Of a stretch of DNA of 29,636 nt, positions 1 to 8,143 are shown one piece after another. The stretch is from an uncultured Chitinophagaceae bacterium (GTDB lineage Bacteria; Bacteroidota; Bacteroidia; Chitinophagales; Chitinophagaceae), in contig CALESY010000029.1 of assembly GCA_937919945.1 (NCBI GenBank), positions 1-29,636 of the forward strand, in the 5' to 3' direction. The notes below the pieces were generated by a model that made no database searches, had not been told where the DNA came from, and saw nothing but the letters and a program-made list of their open reading frames with translations. Position 1 is the stretch's first letter. The number at the start of each line of letters is the position of its first letter. Position numbers and translations under genes: made by a program.

Positions 1-742
1 TGAGCGTATAGGGAACCTGAAATGTATCACCTGCACATATCAGGCTGTCTGCATACAGATTATTGATGCCATTCGCTATTTTAACAACAACGGAGTCTAT
101 ATAATAGTAGGCGTATGTTGCCATTGTACCTGATGCATGACCTGATGCTGATGGACTGGTTGTTGTTGAACTGCCAAACCCACCGATTACTATGTTGTCA
201 TAAGCTGAATCGGCAACGAAAGTTGCGCTTAACCTTACCCAGTTGGTTGTATCTGTGACACGTGTTGCATACGCAACTTGAGGCGTAACTGATAATGCTG
301 TTGTACCTATGATTGAAGTAGTAGGACCGTTGTCATAAAACCATACACCCAAATCGGTAGTAGTATGTCCGCTGCCATTTGCAAGTGAAACAGATATAGA
401 TACTTCATAACGCGCACCGATTAACATAGGCGTAATAGCTCTGGCAATGTATTCTTTATAGCCCGAAGATGGCTGGTATGTTATAACACCACTGTAGGCT
501 ACACCTTCTGCTGCTACTTGGTAACCACCTGCATTAGATGGTGCACCAACAACAGAGCTGGTACAATTGTAGTAGTCTGAACTACCGCCATGGTATTGCC
601 GCCAACCTATAGAGTTGGCGATTTGAGAAAAAGTTGTAGGACATCCGGAATTAGCTTCAAAACTCCCATTAGGCACTAAGTTTTGAGCAAAGCTTAATAA
701 TGGTAGCATCGTGTATAGTGCTATACAGGTTATTTTTTTCAT
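1..742 (-). CDS. Large secreted surface protein, N-terminal part (runs off left edge)
   Basis: An open frame begins at an ATG (complement of 740-742) and reads without a stop to the window edge, about 247 codons. The first 20 residues, MKKITCIALYTMLPLLSFAQ, form a signal peptide ending in the FAQ cleavage context common in Bacteroidota. The mature part starts with an NGSFE motif, contains a GWRQY segment and continues as a beta-rich domain up to a DSLICAGDTF motif, where Ig-like repeats would be expected to start. The protein is clearly homologous by eye over its whole visible length to the protein starting at 26825. It points outward from the window. By analogy with that paralogue the missing part should be a long array of Ig-like repeats and a T9SS or gliding-type C-terminal domain (inference). 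Ligand and function are unknown. Confidence 0.85.
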   Translation of the reverse strand, partial: MKKITCIALYTMLPLLSFAQNLVPNGSFEANSGCPTTFSQIANSIGWRQYHGGSSDYYNCTSSVVGAPSNAGGYQVAAEGVAYSGVITYQPSSGYKEYIARAITPMLIGARYEVSISVSLANGSGHTTTDLGVWFYDNGPTTSIIGTTALSVTPQVAYATRVTDTTNWVRLSATFVADSAYDNIVIGGFGSSTTTSPSASGHASGTMATYAYYYIDSVVVKIANGINNLYADSLICAGDTFQVPYTL

Positions 743-828
743 AACTGGCATTTGGATTAATATAAAAATATACAATAATCCCCTTAGCAGTCATTAAACG
801 GGCATTAAAAAGCGGTATCAACAACGAA

Positions 829-1113
829 TTATAGTTGTTTTACAAATTGCTCTACCGTTTCGGAAATAATGCGCTTGAAAGAATCTGTAATACTATCAGA
901 CAATTTGCCGGTATCGGCCTTGTAAGCTTCCAGTATTTTTACGCCTTGTGTGGTTAGTTCTTTATCCATTTGTTGCAATAGCTGCATCAATTCTTCAAAT
1001 GGCGGACGACTACCTTTAATGGCAGTAGTGGCTTGTATATCTATAACATATCGTCCGGATATGTTCTCGGCTAATTGTGCAAAAATCTGCGTAAGTTCTT
1101 CTTCGCGATGCAT
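829..1113 (-). CDS. Small helical hypothetical protein, 94 aa
   Basis: The frame starts at ATG (complement of 1111-1113) and ends at TAA. The product is acidic to neutral, rich in Glu, Gln, Lys and Leu, and looks helical throughout, with a likely coiled-coil part around residues 38-90 (EELMQLLQQMDKEL onward). It has no signal peptide, membrane segment or cysteine. I do not recognise the family. It lies just upstream of the left-edge surface gene on the same strand, separated by 86 bases. I see no clear ribosome binding site or TAnnTTTG box before it. The codon use fits the neighbours and no longer frame competes, so I think it is real, but its role is unknown. Confidence 0.6.
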   Translation of the reverse strand: MHREEELTQIFAQLAENISGRYVIDIQATTAIKGSRPPFEELMQLLQQMDKELTTQGVKILEAYKADTGKLSDSITDSFKRIISETVEQFVKQL

Positions 1114-1310
1114 ATAGCAGGCTATTGTGGTTGTTTTAGTTCTCTCTCCTCTCCACAGGTTTGCCTTGCTAGCTTACATTTGTGTGCAAGCCGAATGATA
1201 GCGTACAAGGTACTGTTTTATAACAAAATAAACAACCTCATTGTTTAGCTGTTCGAATATTTATTTTGAAAATAATTAAACACTTAATGATGCTCGCTAA
1301 AAGTTACGAC

Positions 1311-1643
1311 TTAGTCTAATTCAATAAAAAAATCGGGGTTTGAAGAGGAAAAAGCAAGGTGCGCCTCTAACTCTCTTGATACAATATTGCCTGCTTTATC
1401 TCTGCCTATCAATACTACATCATATTCTCTGCCTGTATAAAAAGCGAGTGCCTGTTCTGCATCATTAAATTTTTGATAATATTTAGTAAACGCCCATTTA
1501 TCTAGCTTACTATATGGAGCAATGACAACGGCTTCTACCTGTCCGAATTCACGGTATTCACCGCAAAATGTCTGACCAACGACATGTTGGTAAGCAGCAC
1601 ACGTTTGCACAGCTTCTTCATAGCTGAGGATGTTCTCTTTCAT
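1311..1643 (-). CDS. Small hypothetical cytosolic protein, 110 aa
   Basis: An ATG start gives MKENILSYEEAVQTCAAYQH; the product ends in an acidic tail, PDFFIELD. The sequence alternates helix-like and strand-like stretches (EAVVIAPY, YDVVLIGRD), which suggests a small alpha/beta fold. There is no signal peptide and no membrane segment, so a cytosolic location is likely. Two cysteines (residues 15 and 27) are seen but no metal-binding pattern. I do not recognise the family. A TAnnTTTG box lies 24 bases upstream (1667-1674), so the gene probably has its own promoter. Confidence 0.65.
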   Translation of the reverse strand: MKENILSYEEAVQTCAAYQHVVGQTFCGEYREFGQVEAVVIAPYSKLDKWAFTKYYQKFNDAEQALAFYTGREYDVVLIGRDKAGNIVSRELEAHLAFSSSNPDFFIELD

Positions 1644-1666
1644 TATCGGGGGTCCTTATACAATTT

Positions 1667-1674
1667 CAAATGTA
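1667..1674 (-). promoter_or_regulatory. Bacteroidota -7 promoter box (TACATTTG)
   Basis: On the minus strand this reads TACATTTG, matching the TAnnTTTG box of the Bacteroidota primary sigma factor. It sits 24 bases before the ATG at 1643. No good TTG box is present at the expected distance upstream, so the match is half-complete. Confidence 0.45.
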
Positions 1675-1792
1675 TAAAAAAGGGCATGATATATCATTAA
1701 CCTTAATCAATTTTTAATCATGACATGAAAAGAATGTGCATATAATGTTAATTCAGGTTTAACCATGTTTTTTGTAATCCGGACACAGCATA

Positions 1793-1820
1793 ACCCACAT
1801 TTTAAATTAATTTAGTGGGT
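1793..1820. promoter_or_regulatory. Inverted repeat upstream of the ELWxxDGT gene
   Basis: ACCCAC (1793-1798) and GTGGGT (1815-1820) form perfect 6-base arms around an AT-rich centre that itself contains AAATTAATTT. It ends about 30 bases before the likely start codon at 1852, a position suited to an operator. No regulator can be named. Confidence 0.3.
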
Positions 1821-1851
1821 CAACGCTTTTATCATTACAAGTTTGTTTCCC

Positions 1852-3363
1852 ATGTACTCAGTTCGTGTAGCAGGTTTGATTTTCTTAGTATGTTGTTCTA
1901 TAACCGCTTTTGCCCAACCAGGCTTAGATAAGTTTGATATCAATCTGGGTTTTACTTCTTCTTTCCCTATCCATATCACTCAATATGGCAATAAAATAGC
2001 TTGCTACGCAAACGATGGCAGCAAGGGTTGGGAGTTATACTTGACAGATGGTAGTAGCAAACCCACCATGGTAAATGACATGAACCCTCTTGCAGGCAGT
2101 GCTATTGGCTTATATTCTAAAAATCCAATCGCTACTATTGGTAGCAAGCTCTATTTTGCGGCTGACAATGGGTTGAATGGGATAGAGGTTTTTTCATACA
2201 ACGGGAGTAGCACGCCGCTTATGACACCCGAAATAGCAGCAGGAACAGATGGTTGTTCGCCCGATAATTTTACAGTGCTTGACGGCAATCTATACTTTAG
2301 TGCTTGTACCGCTGCTGAAGGTTGTGAGCTTTGGCAATATAACCCGTCTATAAACCAACATACGAGGCTTACCGATTTAAATGCAGGCAGCGATAGCAGC
2401 CTCACCGGTAATATTATTGCCTTCGCAAACAAAATCTATTTTTCTGCAGATAGCGGGTCTGGCAATAACGAGTTATGGATGTACGACCCTGTGAGCAGTA
2501 ATGTAACACTGGTTGATGATATTAATCCTGGTACTGCAGCATCTAACCCGCAAAATATGTTGGTGATAAATGGTAAGCTTTACTTCTCTGCAGAAAGTGC
2601 AGCAAATGGCAGAGAGTTATATGTTTATGACGGTACATCTCTTCCACTACGTATTACTGACGTAACTGCCGGTTTTCAAAACGGCGTGCCGGATGTACCC
2701 CAACCTATAATTGCGGGGTTCAATAACAAAATATACTTTGCAGGCAGTGACGCGAACCTTATAAACCAGCTTTACGTTTACGACCCAGCAACAAGTAATA
2801 CTACAATGGCTGCCAGTGTAAATGGTACCAATACGTCTGTTCCGCAATGGCTTACTTCTTATGCCGGCAAGCTCTACTTCACTGCCTACAACGATACTAC
2901 AGGATTAGAGCTATGGTCTTATGATGGTACCAACCCGCCTGCACTTGTATTAGACCTATGCAAAGGAGCAACCGGCAGCAACCCGCAGCAACTATTAGCT
3001 GTTGGTGATGATTTGTATTTCAGGGCGAATGATTGCAGCGGCGTTGGTGAAGAGCTGCTGAAGTATAACTACAAAAAACTATCGTTGCAGCGCCTGTTTT
3101 TTAACGCAGATGTAAAGCTATATCCCAACCCTGCAAAAGAAGCTGCTACACTGCAAGTAAGCTTTGAGGCACCAACCACCATGTTGGCAGAGTTGACAGA
3201 TATGCAAGGGCGCATAGTATACACAACAGGTATGTTAGAGTATAGCAAGGGTGAATACCAAATCAATTTACCGGTTGCACAACTGCCGGCAGGTACTTAC
3301 CTCTGCAATTTGGCAGGTGCAGATGGCAAACGGTACTACAACAGTCTACTGACAGTACAATAA
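1852..3363 (+). CDS. Secreted ELWxxDGT-repeat protein with T9SS sorting domain
   Basis: I chose the ATG at 1852 because it gives a compact signal peptide (MYSVRVAGLIFLVCCSITAFAQ); the frame also opens at a TTG three codons earlier. The mature protein, about 480 residues, has roughly seven repeats of about 50 residues, each with a KLYFSA-like strand followed by ELWxYD or ELYxYDGT. This is the pattern of ELWxxDGT repeat proteins, probably a beta-propeller-like fold. The last about 80 residues, starting at VKLYPNPAKEAATL and ending GTYLCNL...YYNSLLTVQ, are a type A T9SS C-terminal sorting domain, so the protein should be exported across the outer membrane and kept on the surface or released. Ligand or substrate is unknown. 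The ECF sigma gene begins 63 bases downstream on the same strand, but no shared function is evident. Confidence 0.85.
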   Translation: MYSVRVAGLIFLVCCSITAFAQPGLDKFDINLGFTSSFPIHITQYGNKIACYANDGSKGWELYLTDGSSKPTMVNDMNPLAGSAIGLYSKNPIATIGSKLYFAADNGLNGIEVFSYNGSSTPLMTPEIAAGTDGCSPDNFTVLDGNLYFSACTAAEGCELWQYNPSINQHTRLTDLNAGSDSSLTGNIIAFANKIYFSADSGSGNNELWMYDPVSSNVTLVDDINPGTAASNPQNMLVINGKLYFSAESAANGRELYVYDGTSLPLRITDVTAGFQNGVPDVPQPIIAGFNNKIYFAGSDANLINQLYVYDPATSNTTMAASVNGTNTSVPQWLTSYAGKLYFTAYNDTTGLELWSYDGTNPPALVLDLCKGATGSNPQQLLAVGDDLYFRANDCSGVGEELLKYNYKKLSLQRLFFNADVKLYPNPAKEAATLQVSFEAPTTMLAELTDMQGRIVYTTGMLEYSKGEYQINLPVAQLPAGTYLCNLAGADGKRYYNSLLTVQ

Positions 3364-3399
3364 TTTTTTACTCCCTAGTGTGATATAGTATAGCAATGC

Positions 3400-3414
3400 A
3401 CTACTAATAGTAGT
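3400..3414. promoter_or_regulatory. Perfect dyad upstream of ECF sigma gene
   Basis: ACTACT and AGTAGT flank a 3-base centre, giving a 15-base dyad that ends 12 bases before the ATG of the sigma gene. It could be an operator or an RNA hairpin over the start region. Nothing in the window identifies a binding protein. Confidence 0.3.
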
Positions 3415-3426
3415 ATATTAATTGCT

Positions 3427-3921
3427 ATGCAAGAGCTACAGGCAGCATTTACGGATATGATACAACAGCACGAGCGGCTGGTGTATAAAGTATGCCACCT
3501 GTACGCTGCAGATGCTGAAGATGCCCGCGATTTGTTTCAGGAAATAGTACTGCAGGCTTGGACGGGTTATCAGCGGTATCGGGGCGATGCTGCTATTGGC
3601 ACTTGGCTGTACCGCGTAGCACTCAATACAGCCATCACGCACAAAAGAAAGAAAAACAAACACAACCCTACCTACCTGCCGGATATCACTGCCATACAAA
3701 TGACAGACGAAATGAATAGCACCGATGCAGAAGCTTATAAGCTGATGCATCAAATGATTGGTGCACTACCTCCGCTGGACAAAGCACTGGTATTGCTATA
3801 TCTGGAAGACAGGCCGCATGCAGAGATAGCAGATATAATGGGTATAAGCACCAGCAATGTAGGTACTAAACTGAACCGCATAAAAGATAGGATGCGTAAG
3901 CAGGCGCAGCCATTATTGTAA
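3427..3921 (+). CDS. ECF-family RNA polymerase sigma factor
   Basis: The 164-residue product has the two-domain layout of an extracytoplasmic-function sigma factor. Region 2 covers about residues 15-75, with DLFQEIVLQAW and GTWLYRVALNTA, the typical core-binding and -10-recognition stretches. Region 4 covers about 112-158, with LPPLDKALVLLYLEDRPHAE followed by an IADIMGISTSNVGTKLNRIK helix-turn-helix. No other domain is present. The ATG at 3427 is the only sensible start. The gene is followed after 19 bases by a four-helix membrane protein, a pairing I read as sigma factor plus membrane-bound regulator. The bipartite TAGGGGTA/TTGTC promoter of the later FecI locus is absent here, so this factor probably has a different recognition sequence. 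Confidence 0.92.
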   Translation: MQELQAAFTDMIQQHERLVYKVCHLYAADAEDARDLFQEIVLQAWTGYQRYRGDAAIGTWLYRVALNTAITHKRKKNKHNPTYLPDITAIQMTDEMNSTDAEAYKLMHQMIGALPPLDKALVLLYLEDRPHAEIADIMGISTSNVGTKLNRIKDRMRKQAQPLL

Positions 3922-3940
3922 ACAGATAAAGAACAAAGTG

Positions 3941-4564
3941 ATGGAACTGGATGAAATGAAAAGCAAATGGCAACAATACGATAAGGTGTTGCAACAGAAT
4001 AAAATGCTGAACGAAAAAATCGTTAATATGATGCTGAAAGACAAATCAAAAAATGCAATTAGAAATATTCTGAATTTTGAGTATTCAGGACTAGTAGTAT
4101 GCTGTATACTTTTAATGATTTATTTGCTGCAATTCAAAACAGCATTTGACAGCACTTTGATGACTGTTTCATACTTTATATCATTAGCATTAGTAGCAAC
4201 ATGCTTCGTAACTTTTTATTACAAACATAAAATGCTTACTTCTCTTGATTTTAATATGAATAATCTTACACAAACGGCTGACACTATAGAACGTTTCAGG
4301 TTATTTATTACTAAAGAAAGGTTGGCTACACTTATATTATCACCTGTAATCATTGTCAGTACTGTTGTTGTATTTGTAAGATGGCTTTTAAGAATGGATG
4401 TACTGGAGTTACCTGACATTTTTCTGCCAAGAATGATTATAGGTTCTGTAGTTATGATTATTGCACAACTTTTATTGTATAAATATTTATACTTCGATAC
4501 TATAAAAAACATTAAAGCCAATCTTGCAGAAATAGAAAAATTCAGAAGCGAGGTTATGCAGTAG
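3941..4564 (+). CDS. Four-helix membrane protein, putative anti-sigma partner
   Basis: The ATG at 3941 is preferred over an in-frame GTG one codon earlier. The 207-residue product has a soluble charged N-terminus (MELDEMKSKWQQYDKVLQQN, about residues 1-40), four likely membrane helices at about 48-66, 75-93, 130-150 and 163-183, and a cytosolic helical tail. A soluble helix before the first membrane span, together with the position directly after an ECF sigma gene, suggests that it binds and holds that sigma factor at the inner membrane. This is inference: it lacks a recognisable zinc anti-sigma motif or FecR domain. Its last 11 bases overlap the convergent Sua5 gene. Confidence 0.75.
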   Translation: MELDEMKSKWQQYDKVLQQNKMLNEKIVNMMLKDKSKNAIRNILNFEYSGLVVCCILLMIYLLQFKTAFDSTLMTVSYFISLALVATCFVTFYYKHKMLTSLDFNMNNLTQTADTIERFRLFITKERLATLILSPVIIVSTVVVFVRWLLRMDVLELPDIFLPRMIIGSVVMIIAQLLLYKYLYFDTIKNIKANLAEIEKFRSEVMQ

Positions 4565-5558
4565 TTGTACTGGCAACCGGCAAGTGCTTAGCAGCTGCCC
4601 TTGTCAGCCTGTCGTTGATGGCTTTACCTAAGCCTACATTCGGCAGGTATTGGCAAAGTATCAAATCGGGTTGCAACTCGTCAAGGTAATGCAGTGATGC
4701 ATAAAAGTTTTTAGCAGCCTCTTTCACATTGCCTTTGTGCGATAGTATGACTTGATTTGTAAGTGGCACATCTTCGCATACAGTATCGAAGCTTAATACA
4801 CCCAATCGCTTGTCGCTATATTGTGTAACGGCTTTATGTATATCACTTACCAACAGCAGAGGTGCATCGGGACTGTAGTGATGTGCCAGCATGCCCGGAG
4901 ATTGAACAACTGTATTTTCACTTTTCGCTTTGTGCACTATAGGTACTGCATCGCGAAGTACGGTTTTTATTTGTTCTTCGGTAATGGCACCTTGCCTGTA
5001 TATCACTACCGCATCGTTTTCAAAACCTACTACCGTGCTTTCTATGCCATCATTGCATATGCCACCATCCAATATATAAGGTATGATGCCATCCAGATGC
5101 TTTTGTACGTGTTGAACATTGGTAGGGCTTATACCACTGAACCTGTTTGCACTCGGTGCTGCTAGCGGCACATTTACGGCCTTCAGCAGTGCCTGTGCTG
5201 AAGGGTGTGAAGGTATGCGAATGGCTACATGTGGCAATCCTGCTGTTACTATATCGGGTATTATATCTTTTTTGAGTAGCAATACGGTTAGCGGGCCTGG
5301 TGCAAATGCTTTAAGTAAGGTGAGTGCTGCAGATGGAATTTCTTTAACGTATTTTTCAATTTCTTTGGTGCTATGCAAATGTACTATCAACGGGTTGTGG
5401 TACGGACGATCTTTTGCGATATATACTGCGGCTACTGCATCTGCATCCAATGCATTGGCGGCAAGACCATATACCGTTTCGGTAGGTATAGCTACTATCT
5501 CTCCTTTCAATAACAATACTGCTGCTTTACTGATGCTGCTACCTGTTTCCGTTACCAT
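4554..5558 (-). CDS. L-threonylcarbamoyladenylate synthase, Sua5 type
   Basis: The product (334 residues) makes threonylcarbamoyl-AMP from threonine, bicarbonate and ATP for t6A modification of tRNAs reading ANN codons. The YrdC domain spans about residues 8-195 and shows the family signatures IPTETVYGLAANA, KDRPYHNPLIVH, APGPLTVLL and APSANRFSGISPT. A linker with SPGMLAHHYSPDAPL leads to the C-terminal Sua5 domain (about 215-334), which marks the long Sua5 form as opposed to the short TsaC/YrdC form. The gene is third in a minus-strand operon after icd and the DUF6671-like gene, 6 bases behind the latter. It converges on the sigma-partner gene with an 11-base overlap. Family assignment is firm. 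Confidence 0.93.
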   Translation of the reverse strand: MVTETGSSISKAAVLLLKGEIVAIPTETVYGLAANALDADAVAAVYIAKDRPYHNPLIVHLHSTKEIEKYVKEIPSAALTLLKAFAPGPLTVLLLKKDIIPDIVTAGLPHVAIRIPSHPSAQALLKAVNVPLAAPSANRFSGISPTNVQHVQKHLDGIIPYILDGGICNDGIESTVVGFENDAVVIYRQGAITEEQIKTVLRDAVPIVHKAKSENTVVQSPGMLAHHYSPDAPLLLVSDIHKAVTQYSDKRLGVLSFDTVCEDVPLTNQVILSHKGNVKEAAKNFYASLHYLDELQPDLILCQYLPNVGLGKAINDRLTRAAAKHLPVASTTTA

Positions 5559-5564
5559 ATACTA

Positions 5565-6419
5565 TTAAGGATTGCAATTATTACAAAACATAGGGTCTTC
5601 TTTCAGTTTGCCGTTAGGGTGTTTTTTTTCTTCACTGTGGCTGCAATGCATGCAGTGATATATATAAGACAGTGTTCCGTTGGTAGGCAACCCACACCAC
5701 TCGCACGGCAGTCCGCTTACAACGTCTTGCACATCATAACCGGGTGTAGAACAAACAGGGCAAATCTGTTTCGCTTTTTCTGCCAATTTGTACGCCGCTT
5801 TTTCTATCACTTTCATACGGGTAGGATTGTGCATAGCACGCATATCTGTTTCGGCAAATACACTACCATACTGTGCGTATATTTCACGGTGCGCCTGTTC
5901 CAGATCAGCATAGTTGGTAATGCCTTTTACTATGTGGCGATGGCTGTCTTTAGCGTCGCGCAATATAAGCGCGTGTTGGGGGAAACCCACTTCTTTAGCA
6001 AATGCAGAAAGCGAGCGATAATCGTCGCATCTTTTGCCTGCAAAGTTAGTTTCAGTACTTAACTCGCGTACTTTTATTTCAATGTTATTTTCGAAATCGG
6101 TCAGTACCAGTATTTCGTCATCGGCAGGAATAAACCCTATTACAGGGTGTGGACCGAATGACCCCTCACTGGCTACCACGAGCATCCCCCCAGATAGCTC
6201 GTGCACCTTTCGGCACTTGAGCCTCGCAGTAGCCAGCGGGTCATCTTTTCTTTCTATTTCTCCGCTGAAGGTGCCGAACACATCCGTGTTCAGCGCCTCA
6301 GCTTGCACTACTATTACACCTAATTGCTGTTCCAATACCGGGCCTATCACCTCTTCTTTGCCATGCATTGTGGCCACCACCAGTTGCCTGCCCCCAAAAT
6401 ATTTGGCTACAGCATTCAT
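5565..6419 (-). CDS. DUF6671-like protein with C-terminal zinc ribbon
   Basis: The 284-residue product begins MNAVAKYFGGRQLVVATMHG and has a globular alpha/beta part to about residue 215, including the VVASEGSFGPHPVIGFIPADDE stretch. A C-terminal metal-binding region follows, with four CxxC pairs: CPVC, CEWC, CMHC and CNNC. Paired cysteines of this spacing normally bind two zinc ions as ribbons. I recognise the overall pattern as the uncharacterised DUF6671 family (moderate confidence). There is no signal peptide, so it should be cytosolic. It lies between icd (3-base gap) and the Sua5 gene (6-base gap), so the three are almost certainly co-transcribed. The zinc ribbon and the tRNA-modification neighbour make RNA binding possible, but nothing in the sequence proves it. 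Confidence 0.8.
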   Translation of the reverse strand: MNAVAKYFGGRQLVVATMHGKEEVIGPVLEQQLGVIVVQAEALNTDVFGTFSGEIERKDDPLATARLKCRKVHELSGGMLVVASEGSFGPHPVIGFIPADDEILVLTDFENNIEIKVRELSTETNFAGKRCDDYRSLSAFAKEVGFPQHALILRDAKDSHRHIVKGITNYADLEQAHREIYAQYGSVFAETDMRAMHNPTRMKVIEKAAYKLAEKAKQICPVCSTPGYDVQDVVSGLPCEWCGLPTNGTLSYIYHCMHCSHSEEKKHPNGKLKEDPMFCNNCNP

Positions 6420-6422
6420 TTA

Positions 6423-7913
6423 TTATTGTCCTTGAGCAGCCGTAAAACCATTTTCACCATTCAGCGTGTACAGGTTTTCCGTTTTTATAATGTCATATCC
6501 TGCTTTGTGTATCTCATCAAGTAGTGATATTACTGCCTGATAAGAGTTGCACATTCCGCCTTCGCACTTGAAGCGCACACGCCAGTGGTCTGTACAGAAC
6601 GTTTCAGGGAAACCATCCGGATATACTTTCGTACCCCTATTGGTTATCATGCTCAACTTCAGCGTACCTATCTGTATGTCTTTTAACGCTTCGCCCAGTT
6701 TATTGGCGTCACGCTCTTTCCAGTGCAAGAACACATCAACACCTACCAATTTCTTTTCAACTGAAGGGCGTTCTTTTAGTTGTATTTTAAAGTTGCCGTT
6801 TGATTTAGAGTAGTCAACTGGTTTTAATGTTTCAGGTTTTTCTCCCAAGCGTGCTATCACTGCATCGGCAAACTCTCTAGTACCCAATCTTTCTTTAGAT
6901 GTACCCTCTTTATAGATATCATAAGTATGCACACCGTCTTCCAGCGTCTTCAGCCATGCGTTTTGTACGCGCTCTGCCACATCGCCCTGCCCTATATGTA
7001 CCAACATTTGCACTGCGCCCAAAAGCAGCCCTGAAGGGTTGGCTTTGTTTTGGCCAGCTATACGTGGTGCAGAGCCGTGTATGGCTTCAAACATCGCGAA
7101 GCCATCGCCAATGTTGGCACTACCAGCCAAGCCTACAGAGCCTGTTATCTGCGCTGCAACGTCGCTCAGTATGTCCCCATAAAGGTTAGGCATTACTATC
7201 ACATCAAACGCTTCCGGCGTATCTGCCAGTTTCGCAGCACCTATATCTATTATCCAGTGTTCTTTTTCCAGTTCAGGATATTCTTCGCCTATCTCGTCAA
7301 ACATTTTGTGGAACATGCCATCCGTCATCTTCATGATGTTGTCTTTGGTAAAGCATGTTACTTTTTTGCGGCCGTAGGCTTTTGCATATTCAAATGCGTA
7401 GCGTATAATTTTTTCAGTACCCGGCCTTGACATCAGTTTCAAACACTGTACTACTTCGTCTGTTTGTTGGTGCTCTATACCTGCATACAAGTCTTCTTCA
7501 TTCTCGCGCACTATCACCACATCCATGATGGGGTGTTTCGTTTTTACGAACGGATGATAAGATACACAGGGGCGAACGTTTGCATACAAGCCCAGTACTT
7601 TGCGGGTTGTTACGTTCAGGCTTTTAAAGCCGCCACCTTGCGGTGTAGTTATTGGAGCTTTAAGGAATACTTTGGTGCGGCGCAGTGAATCCCATGCTGA
7701 TGGGTCTATACCAGCACTATTGCCATTGAGGTAAACTTTTTCGCCAATTTCTATTGTTTCAATTTCCAGTGCGGCACCAGCGGCTTGGATGATGCGAAGC
7801 GTAGCATCCATGATTTCGGGGCCAATGCCATCGCCGTATGCCAGTGTTATGGGTACGGACTTGTGTTTCGTAATGTTTGCTAAATTGCGTTCAGCAGCGT
7901 TTGTAGCTATCAT
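6423..7913 (-). CDS. icd: Isocitrate dehydrogenase, Thermus-like long form
   Basis: The 496-residue product oxidises isocitrate to 2-oxoglutarate in the TCA cycle. Substrate-binding residues are in place: Ser98, Asn100 and Arg104 in FKSLNVTTRK, Arg114, and Arg136 and Tyr143 in VRENEEDLYAG. Catalytic Lys190 and the metal ligands Asp223, Asp247 and Asp251 (YGDILSD) are also visible. The length and the extra domain from about residue 345 (VGVDVFLHWKERD onward) match the Thermus thermophilus type and not the shorter E. coli type. In the coenzyme loop, HGSAPRIAGQNKANP, the residues equivalent to E. coli Lys344-Tyr345 are Arg284-Ile285, so NADP use should not be taken for granted. It is the first gene of a three-gene operon and has a TAnnTTTG box at 8000-8007, 87 bases upstream. 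Confidence 0.93.
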   Translation of the reverse strand: MIATNAAERNLANITKHKSVPITLAYGDGIGPEIMDATLRIIQAAGAALEIETIEIGEKVYLNGNSAGIDPSAWDSLRRTKVFLKAPITTPQGGGFKSLNVTTRKVLGLYANVRPCVSYHPFVKTKHPIMDVVIVRENEEDLYAGIEHQQTDEVVQCLKLMSRPGTEKIIRYAFEYAKAYGRKKVTCFTKDNIMKMTDGMFHKMFDEIGEEYPELEKEHWIIDIGAAKLADTPEAFDVIVMPNLYGDILSDVAAQITGSVGLAGSANIGDGFAMFEAIHGSAPRIAGQNKANPSGLLLGAVQMLVHIGQGDVAERVQNAWLKTLEDGVHTYDIYKEGTSKERLGTREFADAVIARLGEKPETLKPVDYSKSNGNFKIQLKERPSVEKKLVGVDVFLHWKERDANKLGEALKDIQIGTLKLSMITNRGTKVYPDGFPETFCTDHWRVRFKCEGGMCNSYQAVISLLDEIHKAGYDIIKTENLYTLNGENGFTAAQGQ

Positions 7914-7999
7914 ATTTGATGTTTAAAATTGAAAAAGAACTTGAGTAAGTGGTGAAAGTCGGGTTTATAGGTTAGTACCTATAATGAAATCTCCCGGAG

Positions 8000-8007
8000 C
8001 AAATGTA
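8000..8007 (-). promoter_or_regulatory. Bacteroidota -7 box (TACATTTG) for the icd operon
   Basis: The minus strand reads TACATTTG here, a full TAnnTTTG match, 87 bases before the icd start codon. The -33 TTG is not evident at the usual spacing. It is the only such match in the 230-base gap between icd and the next gene upstream. Confidence 0.45.
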
Positions 8008-8075
8008 TAAATACTTTTTTAAAAGATAGTAATACTATTATCTATTGCAGCAAAGATTTTGTCTATAATAGGAAT

Positions 8076-8107
8076 AAATAGCTCATTTACATAGGAAAAA
8101 GCTATTT
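8076..8107. other. AT-rich inverted repeat downstream of the periplasmic-protein gene
   Basis: AAATAGCT (8076-8083) and AGCTATTT (8100-8107) form 8-base arms around a 16-base loop, between the end of the gene at 8144 and the icd promoter box. It could weakly terminate minus-strand transcription, but no T-run follows it on that strand, so the role is unclear. Confidence 0.25.
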
Positions 8108-8143
8108 AAGCCTCATATTATAAGATTAACAAACCTGAGAAAC

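Noticed and set aside
1175..1182. TACATTTG on the plus strand, like a -7 promoter box
   Set aside because: TTG lies only 11 bases upstream, not 17-19, and no plus-strand gene follows; it would transcribe antisense to the small gene at 1311.
5119..5568. Plus-strand frame of about 150 codons opposite the Sua5 gene
   Set aside because: The minus strand carries every Sua5 motif; the plus frame is low-complexity Ser/Ala-rich shadow.
6629..6637. TAGGGGTA on the minus strand, as in the ECF-type promoters
   Set aside because: It lies inside the isocitrate dehydrogenase coding region and lacks TTGTC after 13 bases.
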